From Aquihabitans sp. G128 (GTDB lineage Bacteria; Actinomycetota; Acidimicrobiia; Acidimicrobiales; Iamiaceae), in contig NZ_CP077604.1 in assembly GCF_019048865.1 (NCBI RefSeq), positions 3,968,001 through 4,032,000 of the forward strand: 64,000 bases of DNA, given 5' to 3'. This document shows, piece after piece, positions 54,273-63,943 of this stretch (positions are counted from its first letter, which is position 1; the number at the start of each line of letters is the position of its first letter). A program made the translations under genes and the position numbers. The notes under the pieces were generated by a model, which was given only the letters and a program-made list of their open reading frames with translations, was not told the DNA's origin and did not search any database.

Positions 54273-55066
54273 CCCCGGCGCCGCTCGCGTCGGGCCAGCC
54301 GGGCCTCGATGGTCCGGTCCTCGGCCAGGTCCAGGGCCCCCCAGCGGTCGGGATCGGTCGCTTCGAGCACCGAGCGGGGCACCAGCCCCACCAGCTCGCA
54401 GCCGGCGATCGCCACCTCTGCGGCCACCGCGTCGGTGGCCTCCCCCGGTCCGAGGTGCTCCGGGTCCACCAGGTTCATCGAGACCTGCACCCGGTCGCCC
54501 ACCGCCAGCCCGAGGGTGCGCAGGCCCGGGCGCCGGATGGCCTTGGCCACGGCTCGCGCCCGCTCCAGGTCCGGTTCGGCCAGCCAGACGTTGTAGGCCA
54601 CCAGCAGCGGCCGGGCGCCGATGGCCACCGCGCCGGCCGAGGGGTGGGGGCCCGCCGGCCCGTGGTCGGGCGCCAGCGCGCCGAACGCGTGGCGCCGGAC
54701 GTCGGGGAGCGAGCGCTCGGGCCCGTAGGCGAACGACGGCAGGTCCAGCTCGGCCGCCGCCCAGGCGCCGAAGGCGTCGCGAGCGGCCACCGCATCGGCC
54801 ATGGTGGCCGGGCCGAGCGGGACGAAGGGCACCACGTCCACCACCCCGATCCGGGGGTGGACGCCGTCGTGGCCGCGCAGGTCGAGGTGGTCGAGGGCGG
54901 CGCGGGCGACCGCCCGAGGGGCGTCCTCGCCCACCAGGGTGAGGACGCTGCGGTGGTGGTGCGGGTCGGTGTGGACGTCCAGCAGGTCGTCGCCGGCGGC
55001 GCCGGAGACCGCTTCGATCACCCGGAGGTCGCGGCCCTCGCTGATGTTGACGACGCACTCCAGCAC
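54269..55066 (-). CDS. Glutamate formiminotransferase-like protein
   Basis: This encodes 265 residues from GTG 55066 (MLECVVNISEGRD). The N-terminal segment VVNISEGRD, the DVHTDPHHHRSVLTLVG stretch with catalytic-type His residues, and HPRIGVVDVVPFVPL are hallmarks of the formiminotransferase domain. A late domain (GDRVQVSMNLVDPEHLGP) matches its second subdomain. The canonical enzyme transfers the formimino group from formiminoglutamate to tetrahydrofolate in histidine breakdown. No hut genes are nearby, so the pathway link is unproven. The cyclodeaminase domain is absent. Confidence 0.9.
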   Translation of the reverse strand: MLECVVNISEGRDLRVIEAVSGAAGDDLLDVHTDPHHHRSVLTLVGEDAPRAVARAALDHLDLRGHDGVHPRIGVVDVVPFVPLGPATMADAVAARDAFGAWAAAELDLPSFAYGPERSLPDVRRHAFGALAPDHGPAGPHPSAGAVAIGARPLLVAYNVWLAEPDLERARAVAKAIRRPGLRTLGLAVGDRVQVSMNLVDPEHLGPGEATDAVAAEVAIAGCELVGLVPRSVLEATDPDRWGALDLAEDRTIEARLARRERRRG

Positions 55067-55177
55067 GGCGCGAGCCTGGCAGAACGAAGCGGGGCCACGG
55101 CGTGCCCTCGTGTCGGCCGGGTGAAATGACCGGCGCCGACGTGGTGGGCAGCCGGTTGCAGGAGTACGGTGGTCCGC

Positions 55178-55384
55178 ATGGGACTCGGAGCACCAGAACT
55201 CATCATCGTCCTCGTCATCGTGCTGGTGATCTTCGGCGGCGCCAAGCTGCCGAAGCTGGCCAAGTCGCTGGGCGAGGCGCAGCGCGAGTTCAAGAAGGGC
55301 TCCGAGGAGGGCGCGGTCGAGGAGACCACGGTCACCAAGACCGTCGTCGTCGAGAAGGACGGCACCGAGGGCCCGAAGGCCTGA
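55178..55384 (+). CDS. tatA: Twin-arginine translocase subunit TatA
   Basis: This encodes 68 residues from ATG 55178. GTG 55169, four bases after an aggag site, would add three residues and is a real alternative. The form is typical TatA: a short N-tail (GLGAPEL), one membrane helix (IIVLVIVLVIFGG), the hinge AKLPKLAKSLGEA with the conserved amphipathic helix, then an acidic/basic tail. It forms the pore for folded Tat substrates. The frameshifted carotenoid oxygenase in this window has a twin-Arg signal. tatC is not here. A strong hairpin follows. Confidence 0.93.
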   Translation: MGLGAPELIIVLVIVLVIFGGAKLPKLAKSLGEAQREFKKGSEEGAVEETTVTKTVVVEKDGTEGPKA

Positions 55385-55431
55385 GCCCCTGGGTGCGGCG
55401 CTGGCGCCGACCCGAGCACGAACGAAGCTCC

Positions 55432-55459
55432 ACGGAACCCGGCTTCGGCCGGGTTCCGT
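55432..55459 (+). terminator. Strong hairpin with TTCG tetraloop after tatA
   Basis: A perfect 12-bp stem (55432-55443 with 55448-55459) is capped by the very stable ttcg loop, 47 bases past the tatA stop. It is a clear intrinsic-type terminator despite the lack of a T-run. Confidence 0.82.
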
Positions 55460-55480
55460 CGCGCCGGGGCCCGAGCGCGC

Positions 55481-55506
55481 CGCAGCCCGGCCGAGGCTGG
55501 GCTGCG
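55481..55506 (-). terminator. Hairpin downstream of the second whiB gene
   Basis: Eight-bp perfect arms cgcagccc and gggctgcg surround a 10-base loop, 23 bases beyond the whiB stop on the minus strand. Together with the tetraloop hairpin it separates the convergent tatA and whiB genes. Confidence 0.6.
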
Positions 55507-55528
55507 AGGGTGATCGGGGTCGGGCGGG

Positions 55529-55780
55529 TCAGACCCGGGCGGCCGCCTCCTGGCGGCGGCGCTTCAGGATCCGGCGGCGCTCACGCTCGGAGCAGCCGCC
55601 CCAGACGCCGTGGTCGATGCGGTTGACCAGGGCGTACTCGAGGCAGTGCTCCTGGACCTTGCAGCTGGCGCAGATGCGCCGGGCGGCGTCGACGCCGACG
55701 CCGTCGCTGGGGAAGAAGGCGCCCGGGGGGTAGTTCCGGCAATCGCCGTCCCGCATCCACTGGAGCTCGACCTCGTCCAT
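55529..55780 (-). CDS. WhiB-family regulator (WhiB2/WhmD-like)
   Basis: This encodes 83 residues from ATG 55780 (MDEVELQWMRDGDC). The four cluster-ligand Cys are in DGDCRNY, then ICASCKVQEHC (C-x2-C-x5-C). The glycine turn is HGVWGGCSERERRRILKRRRQE, followed by a basic tail. The N-terminal W-x-x-x-G-x-C-R-x-x-x-P pattern and short size recall WhiB2/WhmD, which is linked to septation in mycobacteria and streptomycetes. That assignment is tentative. It is divergent from the HtrA-type protease gene. Confidence 0.94.
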   Translation of the reverse strand: MDEVELQWMRDGDCRNYPPGAFFPSDGVGVDAARRICASCKVQEHCLEYALVNRIDHGVWGGCSERERRRILKRRRQEAAARV

Positions 55781-55936
55781 GTTCAGCCTCCGGGGGCGCT
55801 GGGCCCCGCATTCGTCGATCGGACCTGTCCGGAGCCACCCGGCGATGCGGATGGTCGGACGTGCACCCGTACTGACGTGCGGGGCCCAGCCATCGTTCCC
55901 CAGGGCTCGTGCAGATTCGGTGCAGGCGCGGTGGAG

Positions 55937-57412
<1,476 letters not shown>

Positions 57413-57482
57413 CCCCACCGGGGGCGAGGGCGCCGTCGCCCGACCGAGGGCTTCGGACAGGCCGCGGCTAGCATCGACGCCC

Positions 57483-57752
57483 ATGTCGATGACCGAGACC
57501 GAGCTCCCCCAGGAACCGCCCCGCGGCCACGTCCGCGTGGTCTACCTCGGCCCGGTGGCTCCGCACTGGGACCTCCAGAGCGACTTCGGTGACCGTGCCA
57601 TGGTCGAGGGCTTCCGCGACCGCATGCAGGCCCGCCTGCAGCTCGTGCCCCCGCACGACCCGCAGTTCCGCCGCAACCGCGAGCGCGTCATCCGCGACGC
57701 CGAGCGCGAGAACCTGCTGCTCGACTGGGACCTGGGCGTCCCGGAGAGCTGA
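57483..57752 (+). CDS. Small hypothetical protein
   Basis: This encodes 89 residues from ATG 57483 (ATG 57489 also in frame). There is no Cys, signal peptide or membrane span. The core VRVVYLGPVAPHWDLQSDFGDRAMVEGFRDRM is followed by an Arg/Glu-rich helix (RRNRERVIRDAERENLLLDWDLG). The composition and codon use are those of an expressed gene, but no family is recognised. It lies between the protease gene and ppk1. Confidence 0.7.
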   Translation: MSMTETELPQEPPRGHVRVVYLGPVAPHWDLQSDFGDRAMVEGFRDRMQARLQLVPPHDPQFRRNRERVIRDAERENLLLDWDLGVPES

Positions 57753-57764
57753 TCCCGGGCGGCA

Positions 57765-57797
57765 GTTCGCCGTCCGTTCAGGTGAACGTCACCTCGC
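57765..57797 (+). promoter_or_regulatory. Possible degenerate PHO-box-like repeat before ppk1
   Basis: Three successive 11-base units begin gttcg, gttca and cgtca (57765, 57776, 57787), 52 bases before ATG 57849. The first two share gttc at exact 11-base spacing, as in actinobacterial PhoP sites, but the rest is a weak match. Confidence 0.35.
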
Positions 57798-57848
57798 GGC
57801 CCGCCGCCGTCGGGGCGGGCGTCTCCGGGGGGTCGCTACCCTCGGACC

Positions 57849-59987
57849 ATGGACACCGTGGCCGATGACGCACCCGTGGCGGCGCCGGCGGGCTTCACGC
57901 CCATCAGCGACGACCCCAAGCGGTTCCTGAACCGGGAGCTGTCCTGGCTCGACTTCAACGCCCGGGTGCTGGAGTCGGCCGCCGACCCCGAGACGCCGCT
58001 GCTCGAGCGGGCCAAGTTCTGCGCCATCTTCAGCCAGAACCTGGACGAGTTCTTCCAGGTGCGGGTGGCCGGCCTCGCCGACCAGGTGATCGCCGGCGTC
58101 GGGCGCACCTCGGCCGACGGCCTCTCGCCCAGCGAGACGCTCCGCGCCGTGGCCGACCGCGTGGGCGAGCTCGTCGATCGGGCCGAGCACCTGTTCCTCG
58201 ACCGGATCGTGCCGGCGCTGGCCGAGGTCGGGATCGTGTTCTCGAGCTGGGACCAGCTCGACGACGACGACCGGGCCTACCTGGTCGACGAGTTCGAGAG
58301 CCGCATCTTCCCGGTGCTGACCCCGCTCGCGGTCGACCCTGGCCACCCGTTCCCCTACATCTCCAGCCTCTCGCTCAACCTGGCGGTGGTGCTCCGGGAC
58401 CCGTTCAACGGCGAGCGCCGCTTCGCCCGGGTGAAGGTGCCGCCGCTGCTGCCCCGCTTCGTGGTCATGCCCGACGGCGAGCGGTTCGTGCCGCTCGAGC
58501 AGGTCATCGCCTCACACCTCGACCGGCTCTTCCCGGGCATGGAGGTCGTCGAGACCTTCGCCTTCCGGGTCACCCGCAACGCGGACCTCACCCTCGAGGA
58601 GGAGGAGGCCGACGACCTGCTGGCCGCGGTGGAGATGGAGCTGCGCCGACGGCGCTTCGGCGTGGCCGTGCGCCTGGAGGTCGACGCCCGCGTGACCCCC
58701 GAGGTGCGCGAGCTGCTCGTCCGCGAGCTCGACCTGACCGAGGACGCCGTGCACGAGAGCGTCGGCCCGCTCGACCTGGGGGGCCTCTGGGCGCTGCGCG
58801 AGCTCGACCGGCCGGACCTCAAGGACCCGCCCTTCACGCCGGTCACCCAGGCGCGCCTGGCGGCCAACGACGACGAGAAGGTCGACATCTTCAAGGTGAT
58901 CCTCGACGGCGACGTCCTGGTGCACCACCCCTACGACTCGTTCCACACCTCGGTGGAGGAGTTCGTGCGGCAGGCGTCTCGGGACCCCAAGGTCCTCGCG
59001 ATCAAGCTCACGCTCTACCGCACCTCGGGCGACAGCTCGATCATCAAGTCGCTGGTGCGGGCGGCCGAGCGGGGCAAGCAGGTGGCCGCCCTGGTCGAGC
59101 TCAAGGCCCGCTTCGACGAGGCCGCCAACATCGGTTGGGCCCGGGCGCTGGAGACCGCCGGCGTGCACGTCACCTACGGGCTCGTCGGCCTCAAGACCCA
59201 CACCAAGACGGCGCTGGTGGTCCGCGACGAGGGCAGCGGCGTGCGCAGCTACTGCCACATCGGCACGGGCAACTACAACGCCAAGACGGCCAAGCTCTAC
59301 GAGGACCTCGGCATCCTCACCGCCGACCCCGTGATCGGGGCCGACCTCGCCCAGCTCTTCAACTACCTCACCGGCTACGGACGCGACGTGCAGTACCGGC
59401 GCCTGCTGGTGGCGCCGCACCCGCTGCGGAGCAGGCTCCTGGAGCTCATCGACGGCGAGGTGGCGGCCAGCCGGGCCGTGCCCGGCAGCGGGCGCATCGT
59501 GATGAAGATGAACAGCCTGGTGGACCCGGTCTCCATCGATCGCCTGTACGCCGCGTCGCAGGCCGGCGTCGAGATCGACCTGGTGGTGCGGGGCATCTGC
59601 TGCCTGCGGCCCGGCGTCGAGGGCCTCTCGGAGCGCATCCGGGTGCGGTCCATCATCGGCCGGTACCTCGAGCACTCCCGCATCTTCCGCTTCGCCAACG
59701 GCAACGGGGTGGGCGAGCCGGTCACCTACATCGGCTCGGCCGACCTGATGCCCCGCAACCTCGACCGGCGGATCGAGGCCCTGGTGCCGGTGGTCGACCC
59801 GGCGCTGCAGCGCCGCATCGGCGAGATCATCGACGTGAACCTGGCCGACGACACCTTGGCCTGGGACCTCGGCCCCGAGGGGACCTGGTCGCACGTGCCG
59901 CGCGTGGAGACGGTCGACGCCCACCTCCGCTTCCAGGAACTGGCCCAGGCCAGGGCCCGTCGCACCGACACGCCGCGCCCGCTCTGA
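57849..59987 (+). CDS. ppk1: Polyphosphate kinase 1
   Basis: This encodes 712 residues from ATG 57849. It reversibly polymerises the ATP gamma-phosphate into polyphosphate. The N-domain has RFLNRELSWLDFNARVL, the head domain follows, and the two C-terminal PLD-like domains carry SYCHIGTGNYNAKTA with H470 (autophosphorylated His, equivalent to E. coli H435) and YLEHSRIFRF with H609 (equivalent to H592). IGSADLMPRNLDRRIEALVP is the conserved end. Length is normal. It overlaps the Nudix gene by one base, as ppk1 and mutT1 are neighbours in Mycobacterium tuberculosis. Phosphate control is plausible given the pst genes next door. Confidence 0.97.
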   Translation: MDTVADDAPVAAPAGFTPISDDPKRFLNRELSWLDFNARVLESAADPETPLLERAKFCAIFSQNLDEFFQVRVAGLADQVIAGVGRTSADGLSPSETLRAVADRVGELVDRAEHLFLDRIVPALAEVGIVFSSWDQLDDDDRAYLVDEFESRIFPVLTPLAVDPGHPFPYISSLSLNLAVVLRDPFNGERRFARVKVPPLLPRFVVMPDGERFVPLEQVIASHLDRLFPGMEVVETFAFRVTRNADLTLEEEEADDLLAAVEMELRRRRFGVAVRLEVDARVTPEVRELLVRELDLTEDAVHESVGPLDLGGLWALRELDRPDLKDPPFTPVTQARLAANDDEKVDIFKVILDGDVLVHHPYDSFHTSVEEFVRQASRDPKVLAIKLTLYRTSGDSSIIKSLVRAAERGKQVAALVELKARFDEAANIGWARALETAGVHVTYGLVGLKTHTKTALVVRDEGSGVRSYCHIGTGNYNAKTAKLYEDLGILTADPVIGADLAQLFNYLTGYGRDVQYRRLLVAPHPLRSRLLELIDGEVAASRAVPGSGRIVMKMNSLVDPVSIDRLYAASQAGVEIDLVVRGICCLRPGVEGLSERIRVRSIIGRYLEHSRIFRFANGNGVGEPVTYIGSADLMPRNLDRRIEALVPVVDPALQRRIGEIIDVNLADDTLAWDLGPEGTWSHVPRVETVDAHLRFQELAQARARRTDTPRPL

Positions 59988-60415
59988 TGGCCGACCCGAT
60001 CGAGGTGCTCGCCGCCGGCGGCGCCGTGTGGCGGCGCGACGACATCGGCGCCATCGAGGTCCTGCTGGTGCACCGCCCCCGCTACGACGACTGGTCGCTG
60101 CCGAAGGGCAAGTGCGACGAGGACGAGAGCTTCCTGGCCTGCGCCCGCCGGGAGGTGCTGGAGGAGACCGGCCTGGTGGTCGAGGTGGGCGCCGAGCTCA
60201 CCGACGTCTACTACCACGACCACAAGGGCCGCTCGAAGGTGGTCCGCTACTGGGCCATGGAAGCGGTGGGCGGCACGTTCGTGGCGAACGACGAGGTGGA
60301 CGAGGTGGCCTGGCTGTCGTTCCCCGACGCCGTGGCCAAGCTCTCGTACCCCCACGACCGCCCCATCCTGCGGTCGCTCGTCACCACCCTCGCCACCCTC
60401 GACCGCACCGAGTAG
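59987..60415 (+). CDS. Nudix hydrolase (MutT1-like N-terminal domain only)
   Basis: This encodes 142 residues; ATG 59987 overlaps the ppk1 stop (TGATG). The Nudix box is complete: GKCDEDESFLACARREVLEETGL, with the metal-binding R-E-x2-E-E core. AAGGAVWRRD and HRPRYDDWSLPKGK are typical of the MutT/diadenosine-polyphosphate hydrolase group. In M. tuberculosis the ppk1 neighbour MutT1 has an added C-terminal histidine-phosphatase domain, which is missing here. It may hydrolyse oxidised nucleotides or dinucleoside polyphosphates. It is co-translated with ppk1. Confidence 0.93.
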   Translation: MADPIEVLAAGGAVWRRDDIGAIEVLLVHRPRYDDWSLPKGKCDEDESFLACARREVLEETGLVVEVGAELTDVYYHDHKGRSKVVRYWAMEAVGGTFVANDEVDEVAWLSFPDAVAKLSYPHDRPILRSLVTTLATLDRTE

Positions 60416-60566
60416 CGCGGCCGGTCCGCTCCGACGGATCTGGCCTCTGACCTGCGGTTCCACGGGCGGCGACGGCTCGAGCGGCCACGCGCTGCGGCGC
60501 GCCCGCTCCGGGCCGAGCACGGCGTTGTGACCGGTGTCGGAACGGGCTCCGACTGTTGGGGGGGTC

Positions 60567-60588
60567 GTTCACCCGTGGTTCACCTCGA
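60567..60588 (+). promoter_or_regulatory. PHO box (predicted PhoP-binding direct repeat) upstream of pstS
   Basis: Two abutting 11-base units, gttcacccgtg and gttcacctcga, match the actinobacterial PhoP direct-repeat unit (GTTCACC core, 11-base period). They end 76 bases before the pstS start, a normal position for activation under phosphate starvation. Confidence 0.75.
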
Positions 60589-60664
60589 CCCCCCTCGGGT
60601 GACATTCCCCCTCCGTACCGTCCCCCTCGTCAAACGCACTGGTACGCCCAAGGAGGGCTCCCCG

Positions 60665-61810
60665 TTGAAGAATCGAAAAGGTCTCGCATGGCTGTTTGCC
60701 ATGGTCGCTGTGCTCTCGCTGCTGGCTGCCGCCTGCGGCAGCTCTGACAGCGATGGTGCGTCCAGCACCACCACCAAGGCCGCCGCCTCCGACGGCGACA
60801 GCACCACCACCACCAAGGCCGCCGACACCGATGGCCTCGACAAGCTCTCCGGCAAGCTCGACGGCGCCGGCTCCAGCTTCCAGGACACCTTCGAGCAGCA
60901 GGTCTCCGCCGACTTCGGCACCCTCGTGAAGGACGCCGGTGGCAGCGCCACCATCACCTACACCAAGAGCGGCTCGTCGGACGGCAAGAAGGGCCTCGCC
61001 GACAAGACCATCGACTTCGCCGGCTCCGACTCGCCCCTGAAGGACGAGGAGAAGCCCGGCTTCGGCGACCGCAAGGTCCTCTACTTCCCGATCGTGGGCG
61101 GCCCCATCACCGTGGCCTACAACCTCGACGGCGTCGACGAGCTCAACCTGAGCCCGGCCACCATCGCCGGCATCTTCCAGGCCACCATCACCACCTGGGA
61201 CGACGACGCCATCAAGGCCGACAACCCCGACGCCGACCTGCCCTCGACCAAGATCACCGTCGTGCACCGCTCGGACGGCTCCGGCACCACCAGCAACTTC
61301 ACCAAGTTCCTGGTGGCCGCCGCTCCCGACGACTGGAAGCTCGAGTCCGGTGAGACCGTCAACTGGCCGGCCAGCACCCAGGGCGCCGAGAAGAGCACGG
61401 GCGTCACCACGGCCATCGGCGACACCGACGGGGCCATCGGCTACGCCGACCTCGCCGACGCCGCCAAGGAGAACCTGTCCGTGGCCGCCATCGGCAACAA
61501 GAGCGGCGACTTCATCGCTCCCACCCCGGACAGCGCCTCGGCGGCCCTCGCGGCCTCCGACGTGGCCGACGACCTCACCTACAGCCCGCTGAACGTCGAT
61601 GCCGACGGTGCGTACCCGATCACGTCCCCGACGTGGATCATCGTGGACGCCGTCCAGGCCGACCAGGGCAAGGCCGACATCATCAAGGCCTACCTCAAGT
61701 ACGTCCTGACCACCGGCCAGGACCAGGCCAAGGCCCTGCTGTACGCCCCGCTCCCCGAGGAGCTGGCCACCAAGGCCATCGCCCAGATCGACCAGATCAC
61801 CGTCGGCTGA
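60665..61810 (+). CDS. pstS: Phosphate ABC transporter substrate-binding lipoprotein
   Basis: This encodes 381 residues from TTG 60665, set by aaggaggg seven bases upstream; the following KNRKGLAWLF signal peptide ends at lipobox LAAACG. After an Ala/Thr/Lys/Asp linker the phosphate-binding fold follows: LDGAGSSFQDTF, TYTKSGSSDGKKGL, IDFAGSDSPL, VVHRSDGSGTTSNF, and GAIGYADLA. These contain the Ser, Asp, Arg and Thr residues that bind phosphate in PstS. It captures phosphate outside the membrane for PstCAB. The PHO box upstream suggests PhoP induction, and a hairpin after the gene would keep pstS transcript above pstCA. Confidence 0.96.
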   Translation: MKNRKGLAWLFAMVAVLSLLAAACGSSDSDGASSTTTKAAASDGDSTTTTKAADTDGLDKLSGKLDGAGSSFQDTFEQQVSADFGTLVKDAGGSATITYTKSGSSDGKKGLADKTIDFAGSDSPLKDEEKPGFGDRKVLYFPIVGGPITVAYNLDGVDELNLSPATIAGIFQATITTWDDDAIKADNPDADLPSTKITVVHRSDGSGTTSNFTKFLVAAAPDDWKLESGETVNWPASTQGAEKSTGVTTAIGDTDGAIGYADLADAAKENLSVAAIGNKSGDFIAPTPDSASAALAASDVADDLTYSPLNVDADGAYPITSPTWIIVDAVQADQGKADIIKAYLKYVLTTGQDQAKALLYAPLPEELATKAIAQIDQITVG

Positions 61811-61826
61811 GCCACCCCGTCGCGGT

Positions 61827-61855
61827 GAGCCCGGGCCCCGAGGGGGCCCGGGCTC
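61827..61855 (+). terminator. Strong hairpin between pstS and pstC (attenuator)
   Basis: A perfect 13-bp GC stem (61827-61839 with 61843-61855, 3-base centre) is followed by taccgtttc. It sits inside the operon, so it is probably a partial terminator or processing barrier giving more pstS mRNA than pstCA. Confidence 0.78.
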
Positions 61856-61892
61856 TACCGTTTCCCGGACGACCCTCTCCTCCCGAGGACCC

Positions 61893-62897
61893 ATGACCGT
61901 CGTAGACCTCCCCACCAACGGCCCCGCCCCCGCCTCCGCGGAGATGGCCAGCGCCCTGGCCTCGAGCAAGGGTGCCGGGCCCGACAAGGCCTTCCGTGGC
62001 CTCGCCGTCGCCGCCGGCGTCACCGTGCTGGTGATCCTCGCCCTGATCACCTACAGCACCACCAGCAGCGCCTGGCCCGCCTTCACCAAGTACGGCGCCG
62101 GCTACTTCTTCTCCACCGACTGGCGCCCGAACCAGCAGCACTTCGGGATCCTCGGCTTCGCCTGGGGCACCGCGGTGATCTCGTTCATCGGGGTGCTGCT
62201 CGCCGTGCCCACCAGCATCGGCATCGCCCTCTTCGCCACCGAGGTGGCACCCCGCCGCCTGCGCCGCTCGATCACGACGGTCATGGACCTGCTGGCGGCG
62301 GTGCCCTCGGTGGTCTTCGGCCTCGTGGGCGTGCTGGTCCTGCGGGTCCCGCTCGGCAAGCTGTTCCGCTCCATCGGCGACTCCGTCCACGGCGTGCCGG
62401 TCCTGCGGGACGTGCTGGGCCAGGGCTCCTCCGGCACCAGCCTCCTCACCGCCGGCATCGTGCTGGCGATCATGATCACGCCGATCATCACCTCGGTCTC
62501 CCGCGAGGTGTTCAACACGGTGCCCCGCAACGACAAGGAGGGCGCCCTCGCCCTCGGCGCCACCCGTTCGGAGATGATCACCGGCGTCGTGATCCCGCAC
62601 TCGCTCGGCGGGCTCACCGGTGCGGTGATGCTCGGCCTGGGTCGGGCCATGGGCGAGACCATCGCCGTGACCCTGCTCATCGGCGCCTCGTCGAGCCCGC
62701 GGATCACCGCCAACATCCTCGGGCCGAGCGACGCCATGCCGGCCGCCATCGCCCGGAACCTCTCCGAGGCCTCGGGCGACTTCCGGGCCGCCCTCATCGG
62801 CCTCGGCGTCACCCTGTTCGTCATCACCATGGTCATCAACGTCGGCTCCCGCCGGCTGGTGGCCGTGGTCGACCGCCGCATGAAGGGCGCCGCATGA
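61893..62897 (+). CDS. pstC: Phosphate ABC transporter permease PstC
   Basis: This encodes 334 residues from ATG 61893. Six spans are visible, beginning with VAAGVTVLVILALITYSTTSSAWPAF and FFSTDWRPNQQHFGILGFAWGTAVISFIGVLLAVPTSIGIALF, which is characteristic of PstC. The EAA-type coupling loop is NDKEGALALGATRSEMITGVVIPHS. It forms the phosphate channel with PstA, whose start overlaps the pstC stop by 4 bases. Confidence 0.96.
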   Translation: MTVVDLPTNGPAPASAEMASALASSKGAGPDKAFRGLAVAAGVTVLVILALITYSTTSSAWPAFTKYGAGYFFSTDWRPNQQHFGILGFAWGTAVISFIGVLLAVPTSIGIALFATEVAPRRLRRSITTVMDLLAAVPSVVFGLVGVLVLRVPLGKLFRSIGDSVHGVPVLRDVLGQGSSGTSLLTAGIVLAIMITPIITSVSREVFNTVPRNDKEGALALGATRSEMITGVVIPHSLGGLTGAVMLGLGRAMGETIAVTLLIGASSSPRITANILGPSDAMPAAIARNLSEASGDFRAALIGLGVTLFVITMVINVGSRRLVAVVDRRMKGAA

Positions 62898-63907
62898 CCG
62901 CCACCACCGTCCCGCCGACCACGTCGGTCGCCGACCGGCTCAAGGTCCCGAGCGACGTCCGGGTCAGCACCATCAAGGGCGCCCGCTTCGCCCGCAACCG
63001 GATCGCCACGGGCGCCATGGCGGCGGCGTTCGTCCTGGCCATGCTCCCGCTGCTCTTCGTGATGGGCAACGTCCTCATCAAGGGCGGCGACGTCATCAGC
63101 CCCAAGTTCCTCACCCGGGACATCCCGACCACCGCGGCGGCCACCGAGCTGAAGAACGACTGCGCCACGGTGTCGAAGTACGACCCCACCGCCTCCTGCA
63201 AGACCTCGGCGGCGCCCAAGATCGCCGAGCCCAAGCCCGGCATCGGCCCGGCCGTGGTGGGCACGCTGATCACCACGCTGCTCTCGGCCGCGCTGGCCAT
63301 CCCGCTGGGGCTGCTCGCCGCGATCTACCTGAACGAGTACGGCAAGCGGAACCGGCTGGCCAACTTCATCCGCTTCATGACCGACGTGATGACCGGCGTG
63401 CCCTCGATCGTGATGGGCATCTTCATCTACACGCTGTGGGTGCTGCAGTTCGGCCAGGGCCGCTCGGCGCTGGCCGCCAGCCTGGCGCTGGCCTGCCTCA
63501 TGCTGCCCATCGTGGTGCGCTCCAGCGAGGAGATGCTCCGGCTGGTGCCCAACGCCCTGCGCGAGGGCAGCGCGGCGCTCGGCTCGCGCACCTGGAAGAC
63601 CACCCTCCGGGTGGTCCTGCCCACCGCGCTCCCCGGCCTGGTGTCGGGCTCGATGCTCGCCGTGGCCCGCGCCGCCGGCGAGACGGCCCCGGTGCTCTTC
63701 ACCATCGGCGCCGCCAACACCGTGGCCGCCGCCACCACCGTCACCGGCCAGAGCACCACGCTCTCGTTCCAGATCTACAACCTCATCACCAACGGCGGGA
63801 AGATCTCGCCGCAGATGGCGTGGGGCGCCGCCCTCACCCTCATCGTGCTGGTGATGGTCCTGACCACGATCGCCCGGACCGTGAGCGCACGGTTCACCAT
63901 GCGTTGA
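62894..63907 (+). CDS. pstA: Phosphate ABC transporter permease PstA
   Basis: This encodes 337 residues from ATG 62894, overlapping pstC (ATGA). It has six spans, an outer loop with two Cys (NDCATVSKYDPTASCKT) that is larger than usual, and the coupling loop LRLVPNALREGSAALGSRTWKTTLRVVLPTALPG. MTDVMTGVPSIVMGIFIY is the PstA-type core signature. It is the second half of the phosphate channel. The two-Cys loop could form a disulphide outside the membrane. Confidence 0.96.
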   Translation: MTATTVPPTTSVADRLKVPSDVRVSTIKGARFARNRIATGAMAAAFVLAMLPLLFVMGNVLIKGGDVISPKFLTRDIPTTAAATELKNDCATVSKYDPTASCKTSAAPKIAEPKPGIGPAVVGTLITTLLSAALAIPLGLLAAIYLNEYGKRNRLANFIRFMTDVMTGVPSIVMGIFIYTLWVLQFGQGRSALAASLALACLMLPIVVRSSEEMLRLVPNALREGSAALGSRTWKTTLRVVLPTALPGLVSGSMLAVARAAGETAPVLFTIGAANTVAAATTVTGQSTTLSFQIYNLITNGGKISPQMAWGAALTLIVLVMVLTTIARTVSARFTMR

Positions 63908-63943
63908 CCGCCCACCGCCCCCATGCCTGACGAGGAGCCCTCC

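Noticed and set aside
60416-60566. Extra small gene between the Nudix gene and pstS
   Set aside because: Short frames here lack a ribosome site and normal composition; the stretch reads as promoter sequence leading to the PHO box.
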